Positions 1-8,391 of a stretch of DNA of 58,584 bases are shown here, piece by piece (position 1 is the stretch's first letter; each line of letters starts with the position of its first letter). A model generated the notes under the pieces. That model made no database searches and was not told where the DNA came from. It worked only from the letters and a program-made list of their open reading frames with translations. The DNA comes from Spartinivicinus marinus (GTDB taxonomy: Bacteria > Pseudomonadota > Gammaproteobacteria > Pseudomonadales > Zooshikellaceae): contig NZ_JAPJZK010000002.1 in assembly GCF_026309355.1 (NCBI RefSeq), forward strand, positions 117,485 to 176,068, written 5' to 3'. The translations under genes and the position numbers were made by a program.

Positions 1-800
1 GAAGCCTGTTTTCTATTTTTTAACTTTAAATTTGGATCAACATTTTTCATATTATGCGAAATAGTAAAACCTATTTTACCTATAGGCTTTCCTACTCTAA
101 TAGCTTCATATTCAAACTGTATATCAGTTTGTTCAAGAAGCTCCTTTTGAGCTAAATCTAGTACTTTTGTTTTAAAATTTGAAAACCGTCCTTTGTATTT
201 TTTTTCTATCCCCAACATTTTTTTTAGTTCATCCAGCTCAATTTCAACATATTTATGATTTAGTTTATTATTATTAATTGTCCCAAACTGCTTCCTTAAG
301 ATTTCATATATACGGATTGAATGAGAAGATGTTAATGATTGAATTTGATTCCGCTGGTATTGAGTAAAATTTCCATATAAATTGATTATATACGGTTGAA
401 TATCATCATGGAAAATAAACTCTACCTGCTGCTTAGTCTTATTATATTTAGTAGAATGAAACATATTAATGTTTTCATAACTTGGCTCACCATCCTTAAT
501 ATCATCAATTTCCAATATAGTAAACGTAACTGACTGAATTTCCTTTGTGATTTTTTTCAATTCTTTATATAAATACTGCTTACTAACACCAACTAGTTTT
601 GCTAACTCTACAGTGGGTAATGTAAATGTAGGTAGTTTTTTTCCATCTTCCAGTTTCATCCTTGGGTCAACTTTACCTATTAATGCAGCAATTATCTTTT
701 GAGCAGCTGCAGTTAACTTATAATGGGCTTCAACTAGTTCATTCCTCTTTACAACCCAGTCAACAACATTGCTATCACTCTTAGCTATACTTTTTCCCAC
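1..800 (-). CDS. Plasmid replication initiator (Rep_3 family), C-terminus beyond window
   Basis: The minus strand is open from a GTG at 800 to the window edge (about 266 residues visible). The N-terminal part resembles initiators of the Rep_3 superfamily: 'VDWVVKRNELVEAHYKLTAA', then 'TQYQRNQIQSLTSSHSIRIY' and 'IELDELKKMLGI', the winged-helix pair that binds iterons. GTG is the only start available after the in-frame stop upstream, and AAAGGGG lies 6 nt before it. The gene points away from a tandem iteron array about 560 bp upstream, so binding there would both start replication and repress the gene (known for the family; inferred here). It indicates that the window is plasmid DNA. Confidence 0.88.
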   Translation of the reverse strand, partial: MGKSIAKSDSNVVDWVVKRNELVEAHYKLTAAAQKIIAALIGKVDPRMKLEDGKKLPTFTLPTVELAKLVGVSKQYLYKELKKITKEIQSVTFTILEIDDIKDGEPSYENINMFHSTKYNKTKQQVEFIFHDDIQPYIINLYGNFTQYQRNQIQSLTSSHSIRIYEILRKQFGTINNNKLNHKYVEIELDELKKMLGIEKKYKGRFSNFKTKVLDLAQKELLEQTDIQFEYEAIRVGKPIGKIGFTISHNMKNVDPNLKLKNRKQA

Positions 801-1460
801 CTCACACCCCTTTATAGCGCATTTTAACTACTTATTATAAATAAATTTATATACAATGTAGTTATATTAGCAGCCTACCCCAACTATAACAACTACTTTT
901 TATGATTTAAACCATGATTAGTAGCTTTTAATTCAATTTTGGTAGCTTATAAGCATTTATTTAACTACATTTAATTAGTTTTATCCTTCATTTGTAGTCG
1001 TAAATAAAGATAGAGCTACCTTTGATGAAACATAATGAATAATAATGCTGAACTCGAATGTAACATTTCCTTGTAACGACTACCTATCTTTATATTGAAC
1101 TACTTTTACCTTATTGATTACACTAAAAGTAGCTATTTAAATAAAAAAACAACGATTTCAAGTCAACTAAGGTAGGTCTCATATAAATGGAAAGCTCAAA
1201 TAATCAATATAAGTAGCTTTAATGCTTGCACTACAAACACAACTGTAAACATAAGTAGTTTTTCATCTATATGGAGTCAAGAAAAGTAGCTGTATAACGA
1301 AGCTCATTAAAGAATATTCAATATAGGTAGTTACTTAGTAAACTTAGGTAGTCATTGAATAAATATAAGTAGCTATGATTTCAATATAAGTAGTTATGAT
1401 TTCAATATAAGTAGCTATGATTTCAATATAAGTAGTTATTTAGTTACTTCTAATTTTCAT
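801..1460. other. Iteron-type replication origin (oriV) region
   Basis: This AT-rich region has no gene. It is studded with the motif ATAAGTAGYTA in both orientations. Clear forward copies start near 1204, 1250, 1318, 1360, 1381, 1402 and 1423; inverted forms (TAACTACTTAT-like) occur next to the initiator start at about 825-836 and around 868-896. Such arrays next to a Rep_3 gene are the normal oriV layout. I found no exact DnaA box by eye. Confidence 0.8.
1360..1443. repeat. Four tandem 21-bp iterons
   Basis: Units at 1360-1380, 1381-1401, 1402-1422 and 1423-1443 are near identical (start TCAATATAAGTAG, end ATGATT). They alternate between GTAGCTA and GTAGTTA in the core, and the last unit diverges at its 3' end. 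A period of 21 bp, about two helical turns, puts all binding sites on one DNA face, as expected for initiator iterons. Confidence 0.85.
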
Positions 1461-1785
1461 AAGAGCCGTATTACTCCTAGCTTAGAGAGAATCAGTATTT
1501 TTTTCTAAACAAGAATAAACAGTTAATAACAAAATAAACAAGTAATCACTCTAAACAAACTACATAAGTTGCATGTTTTAAAAAACTTCAAATTCGGTAT
1601 TTGAGCCATTAAAGCCATCAGAACTCCTATACAAGTATTTCTTTTTCAGTCTATGGACAACTATATGACTATCAATTAAAGCTCTTAAATAAGACGAGAG
1701 ATGGCTTATTACATTATCTTTATAATAGATCAACAATCTTATAGATATTGGTTAAAGACTATTTTATATAATCTAATCCGTTAGG
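1461..1785. other. Non-coding stretch between iterons and ParB-like gene
   Basis: AT-rich sequence without a convincing gene, repeat or terminator. It presumably carries the promoter of the downstream gene, but I cannot single out a -35/-10 pair with confidence. Confidence 0.4.
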
Positions 1786-2388
1786 ATGGTCTATTTATGT
1801 AATACCATGGACATCTATTGGAAGAGTAGCTACTATCCTGATCATATGCGTAGCGATGCTACGCGTGAAACATTGATGTTCCACGCTAAACATTTTAATA
1901 AAATGACTGACTTCTGGTTACAAGCTGAAAAATGCCAAATTCTTACATCTTCAGGACATACACAGCAGGAAATTGCCAATCAATTGGGTATTTCCCGTGC
2001 AGAAGTGTCTCACCTAATCCGGTTTAATAGGCTTACTCCAGAAGTTGTAAAGCTTCTGAAAAAACACGCCATAAGTAGAACACATATAAGGCTTCTAGTT
2101 ACTGTTAGTAGTTATCATCAACAAAAGTACCTGATTGGCCAAATTATCAATAAGGGTTTATCAACCAGAAGTTTGAAAGAAGTTATAAACCTTTTGAGCC
2201 AAAAATCAGAGCTTGAATTATTAGAATTACCTGCAGATGAATTAAACCGTGCTTTGGCCTTAAGGCTAGGGTTGCCCGTTATAATCAAACCTTCAGAACA
2301 AAAAGACAAGGAAAGTGGAATTATTGCGTTGTCCTACAAGAACAAGGATGACTATAAACTAATCATCAGGAAACTCTTGGCCGATTAG
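1786..2388 (+). CDS. ParB/KorB-like HTH protein
   Basis: A 200-residue protein whose centre looks like the ParB helix-turn-helix region: 'TQQEIANQLGISRAEVSHLI' (about residues 58-77), followed by the ParB-like stretch 'ISRTHIRLL...QKYLIGQIINKGLSTRSLKEVI'. No ParB N-terminal CTP-binding box is visible, and no ParA gene lies in the window. It is therefore either a short partition-type DNA-binding protein or a replication/transcription regulator. Its position beside the origin suggests plasmid maintenance. The first ATG (1786) has AGG only 1-2 nt upstream, so translation may start at the in-frame ATG at 1807. Confidence 0.65.
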   Translation: MVYLCNTMDIYWKSSYYPDHMRSDATRETLMFHAKHFNKMTDFWLQAEKCQILTSSGHTQQEIANQLGISRAEVSHLIRFNRLTPEVVKLLKKHAISRTHIRLLVTVSSYHQQKYLIGQIINKGLSTRSLKEVINLLSQKSELELLELPADELNRALALRLGLPVIIKPSEQKDKESGIIALSYKNKDDYKLIIRKLLAD

Positions 2389-2495
2389 GTGCGGCACCTT
2401 ACACTGCCACACACCTGCAAGCCTTAGCTTCTATAGGAGTCTACTCACTCCTATAGCATGCTTAGTGTTCATTTTGCTTAGGGGCATCAACTGGA

Positions 2496-2542
2496 TTGTC
2501 TTACACTGGTTATACGCTATAATACTGTTTTTATATACAGTA
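2496..2542 (+). promoter_or_regulatory. LexA-controlled promoter of umuDC
   Basis: TTGTCT (2496-2501), 16 bp, then TATAAT (2518-2523) form a good sigma-70 promoter. Overlapping its downstream side is a canonical LexA operator, CTGT-N8-ACAG, at 2525-2540 inside the palindrome TACTGT...ACAGTA (2523-2542). This predicts SOS induction of umuDC and perhaps of the SRAP gene behind it. Confidence 0.85.
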
Positions 2543-2555
2543 TTAAGGTGAAGTC

Positions 2556-2993
2556 ATGGACATTGAATCAATAAGCCCCGCTAAAGTCATTGATACAAAT
2601 GAACTTCAAACCAGTCCCTTATATGAATATCAAGTACCAGCAGGCTTTCCAAGCCCAGCCACCGACTTTGCAGCTTCAGAAGTGAATCTGCACGACTATC
2701 TGGTTAAGCACCAAGCGGCTACGTTTTTTGTGCGTGCTAAGGGTGATTCAATGATTGACGGCAGAATACAGAGTGATGACTTATTAGTTGTAGACCGCTC
2801 CTTAGAGGCTAAATCAGGGAATATTGTCATTGCTGCTCTGGATGGAGATTTAACCGTTAAGCAGTTAAAGATCAAAGGTGCTAGGAGCTGGCTTGTTCCC
2901 ATGAACCCTAAGTTTTCACCCATTGAGCTAAAAGAGCAAGACTGCATGATTTGGGGTGTTGTTGTTTATATCATTCACAAAAGCTACCCATGA
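2556..2993 (+). CDS. umuD: UmuD-like SOS mutagenesis protein
   Basis: A 145-residue S24-family protein aligned in my reading with UmuD over its full length. The self-cleavage site is in 'VPAGFPSPA' (Ala-Gly instead of the Cys-Gly of E. coli UmuD). The nucleophile serine is in GDSMIDG and the lysine of the Ser/Lys dyad is in LTVKQL. RecA-stimulated cleavage yields UmuD', a subunit of polymerase V. It follows the LexA promoter directly and overlaps umuC by 4 nt (ATGA). Plasmid-borne relatives include mucAB, impAB and rumAB. Confidence 0.9.
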   Translation: MDIESISPAKVIDTNELQTSPLYEYQVPAGFPSPATDFAASEVNLHDYLVKHQAATFFVRAKGDSMIDGRIQSDDLLVVDRSLEAKSGNIVIAALDGDLTVKQLKIKGARSWLVPMNPKFSPIELKEQDCMIWGVVVYIIHKSYP

Positions 2994-4258
2994 CAACATT
3001 TGCGCTTTGTGACTGTAATAGCTTCTATGTCAGTTGCGAAAGGCTATTTCGCCCTGATTTGCACGGAAAACCTGTAATAGTCGGATCAAATAACGACGGC
3101 TGCGCGGTTGCTCGTTCACCTGAAGCGAAAGCACTTGGCATTAAAATGGGTGAGCCTATCTTTAAAATCAAAGATATTATTAAGCGTTACGGCGTTACGG
3201 TTTTCTCATCAAACTACACTTTATATGCCGCGATATCCCATCGGGTAATGTCTACGCTAGAACAGTTTAGCCCTGCGGTTGAAGTGTATTCGATTGACGA
3301 AGCGTTTTTAGATTTATCACACCTGGCATTTATCGATTCATTAAAAAATTATGGTTTTGAGATAAAAAGTAAAGTAGCTAAAGAGTGTGGTATACCAATA
3401 TGCATTGGCATTGCTGAAACAAAAACCCTAGCAAAACTAGCTAACCACGCGGCAAAACAATACCCAAAAACTGGCGGCGTTGTAGAAATTAATTCAGAAA
3501 AAATAAGAGAACGATTATTAAAGTGTATGCCTATTGACGAAGTATGGGGAGTAGGTAGGAAACTAACAAAAAAATTACAGGCCCTGGGTATTACAACAGC
3601 TTATGAACTGGCCAACTTGCCCGAAAAATACATTAGACAACAGTTTAATGTCGTGTTGGAGCGCACTGTACGAGAGCTAAACGGCGAATCCTGTATAGAG
3701 CTAGAAGAGCACGCACCAGCTAAAAAACAAATTATTAGTAGTCGCTCTTTTTCTAAACGAATCACTGACCAAGCAGAGTTAGCTGAGTCGATCAGTAGTT
3801 ATATGTCACGAGCAGCGGAAAAGCTAAGACAGCAACACTCAAGGGCTCAGCAGGTGAATGTATTTATTCGTACCAGTCCATTCTCTGATACCCCTCAGTA
3901 TAATTGTGGTGGTTCTTTCTCTTTGCCCCACCCAACAAGCGACACTAGGGTATTAGTTCACGTGGCAAAGGGTATTCTCGACACTATCTACAAGCCAGGA
4001 TATTTATATGCCAAAGCAGGCGTCATGCTCGCTAACATTTCGGAATTGAGTTTTGATCAAGCAGACCTATTTACACCTGAAATCGATACATCAAAATCTC
4101 AACAACTTATGACAGTTGTAGACCAAATTAACCGGCGATTTCCTAAAGCTCTGTTTCTAGCCAGTACTGGAACAAATCAAGGATGGCAAATGGCTAGACA
4201 ACACCTTTCGCCTAACTACATGACAGACTGGGCAGAAATTCCGCTTGTGAGGCTTTAG
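2990..4258 (+). CDS. umuC: UmuC-like Y-family DNA polymerase V subunit
   Basis: Translation most likely starts at the ATG at 2990 (MTTFALCDCNSFY), overlapping the umuD stop, which gives 422 residues, the length of E. coli UmuC. Visible motifs are the N-terminal catalytic 'CDCNSFYVSCERLF', the steric-gate region, and 'YSIDEAFLDL' with the acidic pair that binds metal. HhH and little-finger domains follow ('VWGVGRKLTKKLQALGI'). With UmuD' it makes error-prone translesion polymerase V. A longer reading from 2951 is open but ignores the translational coupling. Confidence 0.92.
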   Translation: MTTFALCDCNSFYVSCERLFRPDLHGKPVIVGSNNDGCAVARSPEAKALGIKMGEPIFKIKDIIKRYGVTVFSSNYTLYAAISHRVMSTLEQFSPAVEVYSIDEAFLDLSHLAFIDSLKNYGFEIKSKVAKECGIPICIGIAETKTLAKLANHAAKQYPKTGGVVEINSEKIRERLLKCMPIDEVWGVGRKLTKKLQALGITTAYELANLPEKYIRQQFNVVLERTVRELNGESCIELEEHAPAKKQIISSRSFSKRITDQAELAESISSYMSRAAEKLRQQHSRAQQVNVFIRTSPFSDTPQYNCGGSFSLPHPTSDTRVLVHVAKGILDTIYKPGYLYAKAGVMLANISELSFDQADLFTPEIDTSKSQQLMTVVDQINRRFPKALFLASTGTNQGWQMARQHLSPNYMTDWAEIPLVRL

Positions 4259-4302
4259 CAACCGTTATACTGCAATAAGTCACTTAAGGATGAGGTCTAC
4301 AA

Positions 4303-4995
4303 ATGTGCGGGCAATTTGGGCTAGCTGAGGCGTTCAACTGGAGCAAATTTACAAAGCGGTTAGGGCTAAACGATATTGACGCCCCTGGTCTACGATTTAA
4401 AGACGCCTTCGCGCCCACCAACACCATTTCAATCATTACACAACAAGACGGCTATCAAGTCAGAGATGCTATATGGTGGCTGCTACTGGAGGAAACGAAA
4501 ACGGGCTTTAAAGCTAACGCCAAATACGCAACGTTTAATTCAAAATCTAGCCGTTTAACATCTAGCCCAGTTACTAAAAAAGCGTTCAAGCAGACTCGTT
4601 GTATTATTCCTGCAACTCACTTTGTGGAGGGCGATGGGCCTAAAGGCAAACGCTACTATCACCTGCTCAAACCTGACAGGGGTATGATTGCATTCGGCGG
4701 CATCTATCGAGCGTGGACACACTCTAAGACGGGTGAGCATTGCTTTTCAGCTTCAATCATCACCTTGCCAGGCCACCCCAAACTAAAAGGCATTCACAAA
4801 AACTCACTACCTTTAATGCTTCCGATCAATCAGCCAGAGATTGCGCACGACTGGTTAAGCCCATTAATCCAAGATACGCAGCGCTTTGAATCACGCTTAC
4901 AGCCAGTGCTTTATGAATCCCTATGGGCTCTTCCGATAGAAAGACCAGGATCACCTACACCAATAGGAGACACTTTTAGCATTGAAGCTGATTAA
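4303..4995 (+). CDS. SRAP (YedK/HMCES-like) abasic-site DNA-protein crosslink protein
   Basis: A 230-residue SOS-response-associated peptidase family protein. The mature N-terminus is Cys2 (MCGQFG), the residue that forms a thiazolidine with abasic sites in YedK/HMCES. The conserved core 'NAKYATFNSKSS' and 'CIIPATHFVEG' carries the Asn and Glu of the active site, and 'HPKLKGIHKNSLPLML' the His region. It sits 44 bp behind umuC with AAGGATGAGG as ribosome-binding region, so it is probably co-transcribed from the LexA promoter. I see no separate LexA box. Confidence 0.87.
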   Translation: MCGQFGLAEAFNWSKFTKRLGLNDIDAPGLRFKDAFAPTNTISIITQQDGYQVRDAIWWLLLEETKTGFKANAKYATFNSKSSRLTSSPVTKKAFKQTRCIIPATHFVEGDGPKGKRYYHLLKPDRGMIAFGGIYRAWTHSKTGEHCFSASIITLPGHPKLKGIHKNSLPLMLPINQPEIAHDWLSPLIQDTQRFESRLQPVLYESLWALPIERPGSPTPIGDTFSIEAD

Positions 4996-4996
4996 A

Positions 4997-5800
4997 TTAC
5001 CCCAAGCTTTTCCATTTCACCCAAAGAACCGCTGCAATCACCGCAAAAAAACTACTACTCCAAAGTAAATCCCGATGGCGACGATAGAGGGTTTTAACTG
5101 CAAACCATAGTGGTCTAGCTTCGGCTTGACGGTATCTCACTTTGTAACTTTTTAATAGGCGGTCAGTATAACCAAACTCCTCAGATAGATGTTGCTTTTC
5201 AGCGAGAATTTCCCTCATATAATCTGTAAGCGAACGTTCGGTAATATTGGCTTTCCAAGCTGTCACAGGGGTTAATTGGCCAACATGAATAGGCCGTGAA
5301 TGACCAGCTTGTTGCTTTGAACTTGTAAAATCAAACTCAATTCCAAACTGCTCATACAACCGGTTTCGTCGTAGTTTATTGGAACCATGACCTTGGCCCT
5401 CAACTAACTCGATTGTGTTCACCGATGCATCAGGCCATTGTTGTAGCCACTCAACAATAGTATTGAGAAGATAGGTTCCTATACGCTGGCCATGAAGCCC
5501 AGATAGATCCAGAAAAACGCCTCCACTTTCAAATGGCAAGCTGGCAGTTAATGAAGCACGGTTATAACGCTTTGAGTAGCATCCACAAAAATACCCCTTA
5601 CTTTCTAGACCTGGACGATGGGGACCAAGCCGTTGATAACGAAGCTTTATCACAGCGTCCATTATCTCATTATCTTGGGAATATCGATATTTCTCCTCGC
5701 GTTCTACCAGCAAATGAGCAATAGGAGACTGATCAGGCCGATCTCGGTGACGAATTTCGAGAATATAGGTATTTGAGTTAGGGTGGAGCATAATGAACAA
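4997..5800 (-). CDS. GNAT-like acetyltransferase with C-terminal membrane anchor
   Basis: A 267-residue protein converging on the SRAP gene with one base between the stops. The middle, 'LHGQRIGTYLLNTIVEWL' followed by 'NKLRRNRLYEQFGIEF', has the look of GNAT motif A and the acceptor-side N...YE..G motif. The C-terminus is a single hydrophobic segment (LLWSSSFFAVIAAVLWV) after a basic stretch, consistent with a tail anchor. The substrate is unknown. The ATG at 5791 (MLHPNSN) is an alternative start. Confidence 0.55.
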   Translation of the reverse strand: MFIMLHPNSNTYILEIRHRDRPDQSPIAHLLVEREEKYRYSQDNEIMDAVIKLRYQRLGPHRPGLESKGYFCGCYSKRYNRASLTASLPFESGGVFLDLSGLHGQRIGTYLLNTIVEWLQQWPDASVNTIELVEGQGHGSNKLRRNRLYEQFGIEFDFTSSKQQAGHSRPIHVGQLTPVTAWKANITERSLTDYMREILAEKQHLSEEFGYTDRLLKSYKVRYRQAEARPLWFAVKTLYRRHRDLLWSSSFFAVIAAVLWVKWKSLG

Positions 5801-6174
5801 ATTCCTTTATCAAAAGCGCTAAATATTTAATGAAATAAGCTCAGTACTGGATAGGGAAGCAGTCACAATAAGACAGTCTTTTTTTCTAACTGTTGGGGTT
5901 TATATTGATATGGCTAAACCCCAACTAGGGTGAAACAGTTGAGGTCAGAGTTGAAGACGGAACACATGCTTGCAAAGGGAGCCGCGAGTGGAATTAAGCC
6001 AGTTTTTTAGAGCTAATCTTAGTTATCTTACGACTCAACCATAAGCAACTTACCTCAAAAGGTTAAGTGGATACTCCCAAAGTATACTTTAATATCAGTC
6101 ATTTAATTGCTCACTCACCAACGATGATAAAATGGTAGAGAACGTTATTTTTATCACCATTTTCATTTAGTAAT
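5801..6174. other. Trailer side of left CRISPR array, with an 11-bp inverted repeat
   Basis: No gene. It contains a perfect 11-bp inverted repeat, GTTGGGGTTTA (5892-5902) and TAAACCCCAAC (5915-5925), with a 12-nt loop. No U-tract follows on either strand, so it is not a canonical intrinsic terminator, though it could still slow transcripts leaving the array. Confidence 0.5.
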
Positions 6175-7643
6175 TTTCTAAGCTGCCTATGCGGCAGATA
6201 ACCGGGAGGCTTTGCTCTATTACCAACACCAGCTTATCTAAGCTGCCTATGCGGCAGATAACTTACGCGAAGAATAGGCGAGTCTCTCAAGATTTTTCTA
6301 AGCTGCCTATGCGGCAGATAACCATTAGTGATAATCCTCATAATTCACCACATATTTCTAAGCTGCCTATGCTGCAGATAACGTGGCACCATCCCAAAGG
6401 AAACCGGCGTCAAATTTCTAAGCTGCCTATGCGGCAGATAACCTGACCACTTTGGCTGGTCAGGAATTTCGAGATTTCTAAGCTGCCTATGCGGCAGATA
6501 ACAACATGTGAAGAAGAAGACACATAGCTCTATATTTCTAAGCTGCCTATGCGGCAGATAACTGAGTGCTGAGGCGGTACTACTGTACTAGGAGTTTCTA
6601 AGCTGCCTATGCGGCAGATAACTATTTATTAATCGCTATAAAATGTATTTAAAATTTCTAAGCTGCCTATGCGGCAGATAACTTGTTGTGACATCTAGTG
6701 CGCGGACTCCAAAGTTTCTAAGCTGCCTATGCGGCAGATAACGCTATGTCCATATGAGTCCTCAAAGTTTGAAATTTCTAAGCTGCCTATGCGGCAGATA
6801 ACTACCAATAATTGTTGCAATCTTTGCATAAACATTTCTAAGCTGCCTATGCGGCAGATAACTAACACCTTTAGCTTGTGATTTTAAATGAATGTTTCTA
6901 AGCTGCCTATGCGGCAGATAACAGCAAGCGCAAATCTCACAAGAGCAACTGATTTTTCTAAGCTGCCTATGCGGCAGATAACTTAACGGTGTAAAGCTAC
7001 TCCCCAGCCAATAATTTCTAAGCTGCCTATGCGGCAGATAACGCAAAAGATATGCGTAAATTAATGATTAACAATTTCTAAGCTGCCTATGCGGCAGATA
7101 ACCCAACATTACAGCGTGGTAACTATATTATCATTTTCTAAGCTGCCTATGCGGCAGATAACCTATTCCAGCTAATGATTGGGATTTGGTGTTATTTCTA
7201 AGCTGCCTATGCGGCAGATAACAATACATAGTCAATACCAGCAACAAGACAATATTTCTAAGCTGCCTATGCGGCAGATAACCTTTAAGCGCGGCTTTCC
7301 TTTCTTCCTTTATTTTTCTAAGCTGCCTATGCGGCAGATAACAGCAAAGTCCATTTTTTCGCAAACCTGCTGTAATTTCTAAGCTGCCTATGCGGCAGAT
7401 AACGTTGGGTAATTGCTGCGGTAGCTGCGTTAGTATTTCTAAGCTGCCTATGCGGCAGATAACATCGTCATCGAACATTTCTGACCACTTTGGCTTTTCT
7501 AAGCTGCCTATGCGGCAGATAACAAAAACCCACACTATCTGATGATGATTAACAATTTCTAAGCTGCCTATGCGGCAGATAACAAAAGAATGTTGTTGCA
7601 GCACTTCTTAGTGCTTTTCTAAGCTGCCTATGCGGCAGATAAC
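6175..7643 (-). CRISPR. Type I-F CRISPR array, 25 repeats and 24 spacers, transcribed leftward
   Basis: 28-bp repeats recur every 60 bp from 6175 to 7616 (one interval is 61 bp). In crRNA sense the repeat begins GTTATCTGCC, has the stem CTGCC-GCATA-GGCAG and ends CTTAGAAA, a typical I-F (Csy4) repeat. Spacers are 32 nt except one of 33 nt (7343-7375). Repeats near the distal end carry single changes (repeat starting at 6235: T to A; repeat at 6355: G to T in the stem), normal trailer decay. The leader-proximal end is next to csy4. Two spacers overlap each other (7464-7495 and 6443-6474), and three match loci also hit by the right-hand array. Confidence 0.97.
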
Positions 7644-7779
7644 GGTTATCACTTGATGCTAAGTGACTCATCTTTAAACAAAAACATCAAATCCACTGGA
7701 AAAACCTTCCTTTTCCCAGAGAGAATAAAAATGCTTTAATATCAGTCTGTTAAAGAGCACCTATACAAACGAAGGTTTG
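7644..7779 (-). promoter_or_regulatory. Leader of the left CRISPR array
   Basis: Between csy4 and the first repeat. Read on the minus strand it contains GCTCTTTAACA, GGAAGGTTTTTCCAGTGG, ATTTGATGTTTTTG and a TCACTT-N6-AAGTGA inverted repeat directly before the first repeat. All recur in the same order in the leader of the right array (16258-16373), so the two leaders are homologous and probably served by the same Cas1-Cas2/3 adaptation complex. Confidence 0.82.
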
Positions 7780-8379
7780 CTAGAAGTAAGGTAGCGTTGT
7801 TCCACTCTTGCTTAGCCCATAGCTAGAGAAATAGCCTTCAGTGGGTTTGCTAGAAAGAGTTTGCTGTATACACAGCTGAAATTGCTGGCCTGTGCTTTTG
7901 CTGCCAATCGATAGAAATGCTCGCTCAGCTTGATACTCCTTATGCCACCGATGAGCACGTGCTTTTAAAATGGTTTGATCAGGCTCAATGCCTTTATTTT
8001 TTAGATATTGAATGAAGCGCTCTTGTCCTTTTTTTAGGCCTTTTGGGCTACCTCGATCCGCACGTTGGCTCCGTCTGTAGCTAACAAAGGTATTAACTTC
8101 AGGTGTATTCAAACACTGGATTAACTTGATACCACCAGATTCTTGTAAAAAGAGTAAATTTGAACCCTTAATTAGCCTTGCTAGAGCAGTTTGATCACCA
8201 AATATTCGCAGTTGATTACCTGGATGATTATTTTTTAATTCTGGAAATGCAACGCCAATGGTATTTATTTCATTGGCAGATAAGTAACCATGCAACTGTC
8301 GCATGACTTTACCCATCATCCAACCTGTTTCGTTTGCTGGAGTGATAATATCTACGTCAACATAATGGCTTAACTGCAT
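7780..8379 (-). CDS. csy4: Csy4/Cas6f CRISPR RNA endoribonuclease
   Basis: 199 residues, against about 187 for P. aeruginosa Csy4. Family marks are the catalytic His30 in 'MRQLHGYL', 'NTIGVAFPEL', the serine region 'SIGSKSTGQQFQLCI', and the ending 'GYFSSYGLSKSGTTLPYF', which closely mirrors the Csy4 C-terminus. It cleaves pre-crRNA at the 3' base of the repeat hairpin, leaving the 8-nt CUUAGAAA handle. An AAGGAGG ribosome-binding site precedes the ATG. It is the last gene of the leftward csy operon, 12 nt behind csy3. Confidence 0.95.
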   Translation of the reverse strand: MQLSHYVDVDIITPANETGWMMGKVMRQLHGYLSANEINTIGVAFPELKNNHPGNQLRIFGDQTALARLIKGSNLLFLQESGGIKLIQCLNTPEVNTFVSYRRSQRADRGSPKGLKKGQERFIQYLKNKGIEPDQTILKARAHRWHKEYQAERAFLSIGSKSTGQQFQLCIQQTLSSKPTEGYFSSYGLSKSGTTLPYF

Positions 8380-8391
8380 GGCCCCCCTCCT

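Noticed and set aside
2951-2989. Upstream in-frame start for umuC
   Set aside because: The ATG at 2990 overlaps the umuD stop, gives the family length of 422 and begins the conserved N-terminus.
5892-5925. 11-bp hairpin as an intrinsic terminator for the left array
   Set aside because: No U-tract follows the stem on either strand; recorded only as an inverted repeat.
6189-7604. Open frames across the left array encoding repeated 'RQLR'-type peptides
   Set aside because: They are translations of the 28-bp CRISPR repeat and have no coding signals; the same applies to 16340-16780 in the right array.
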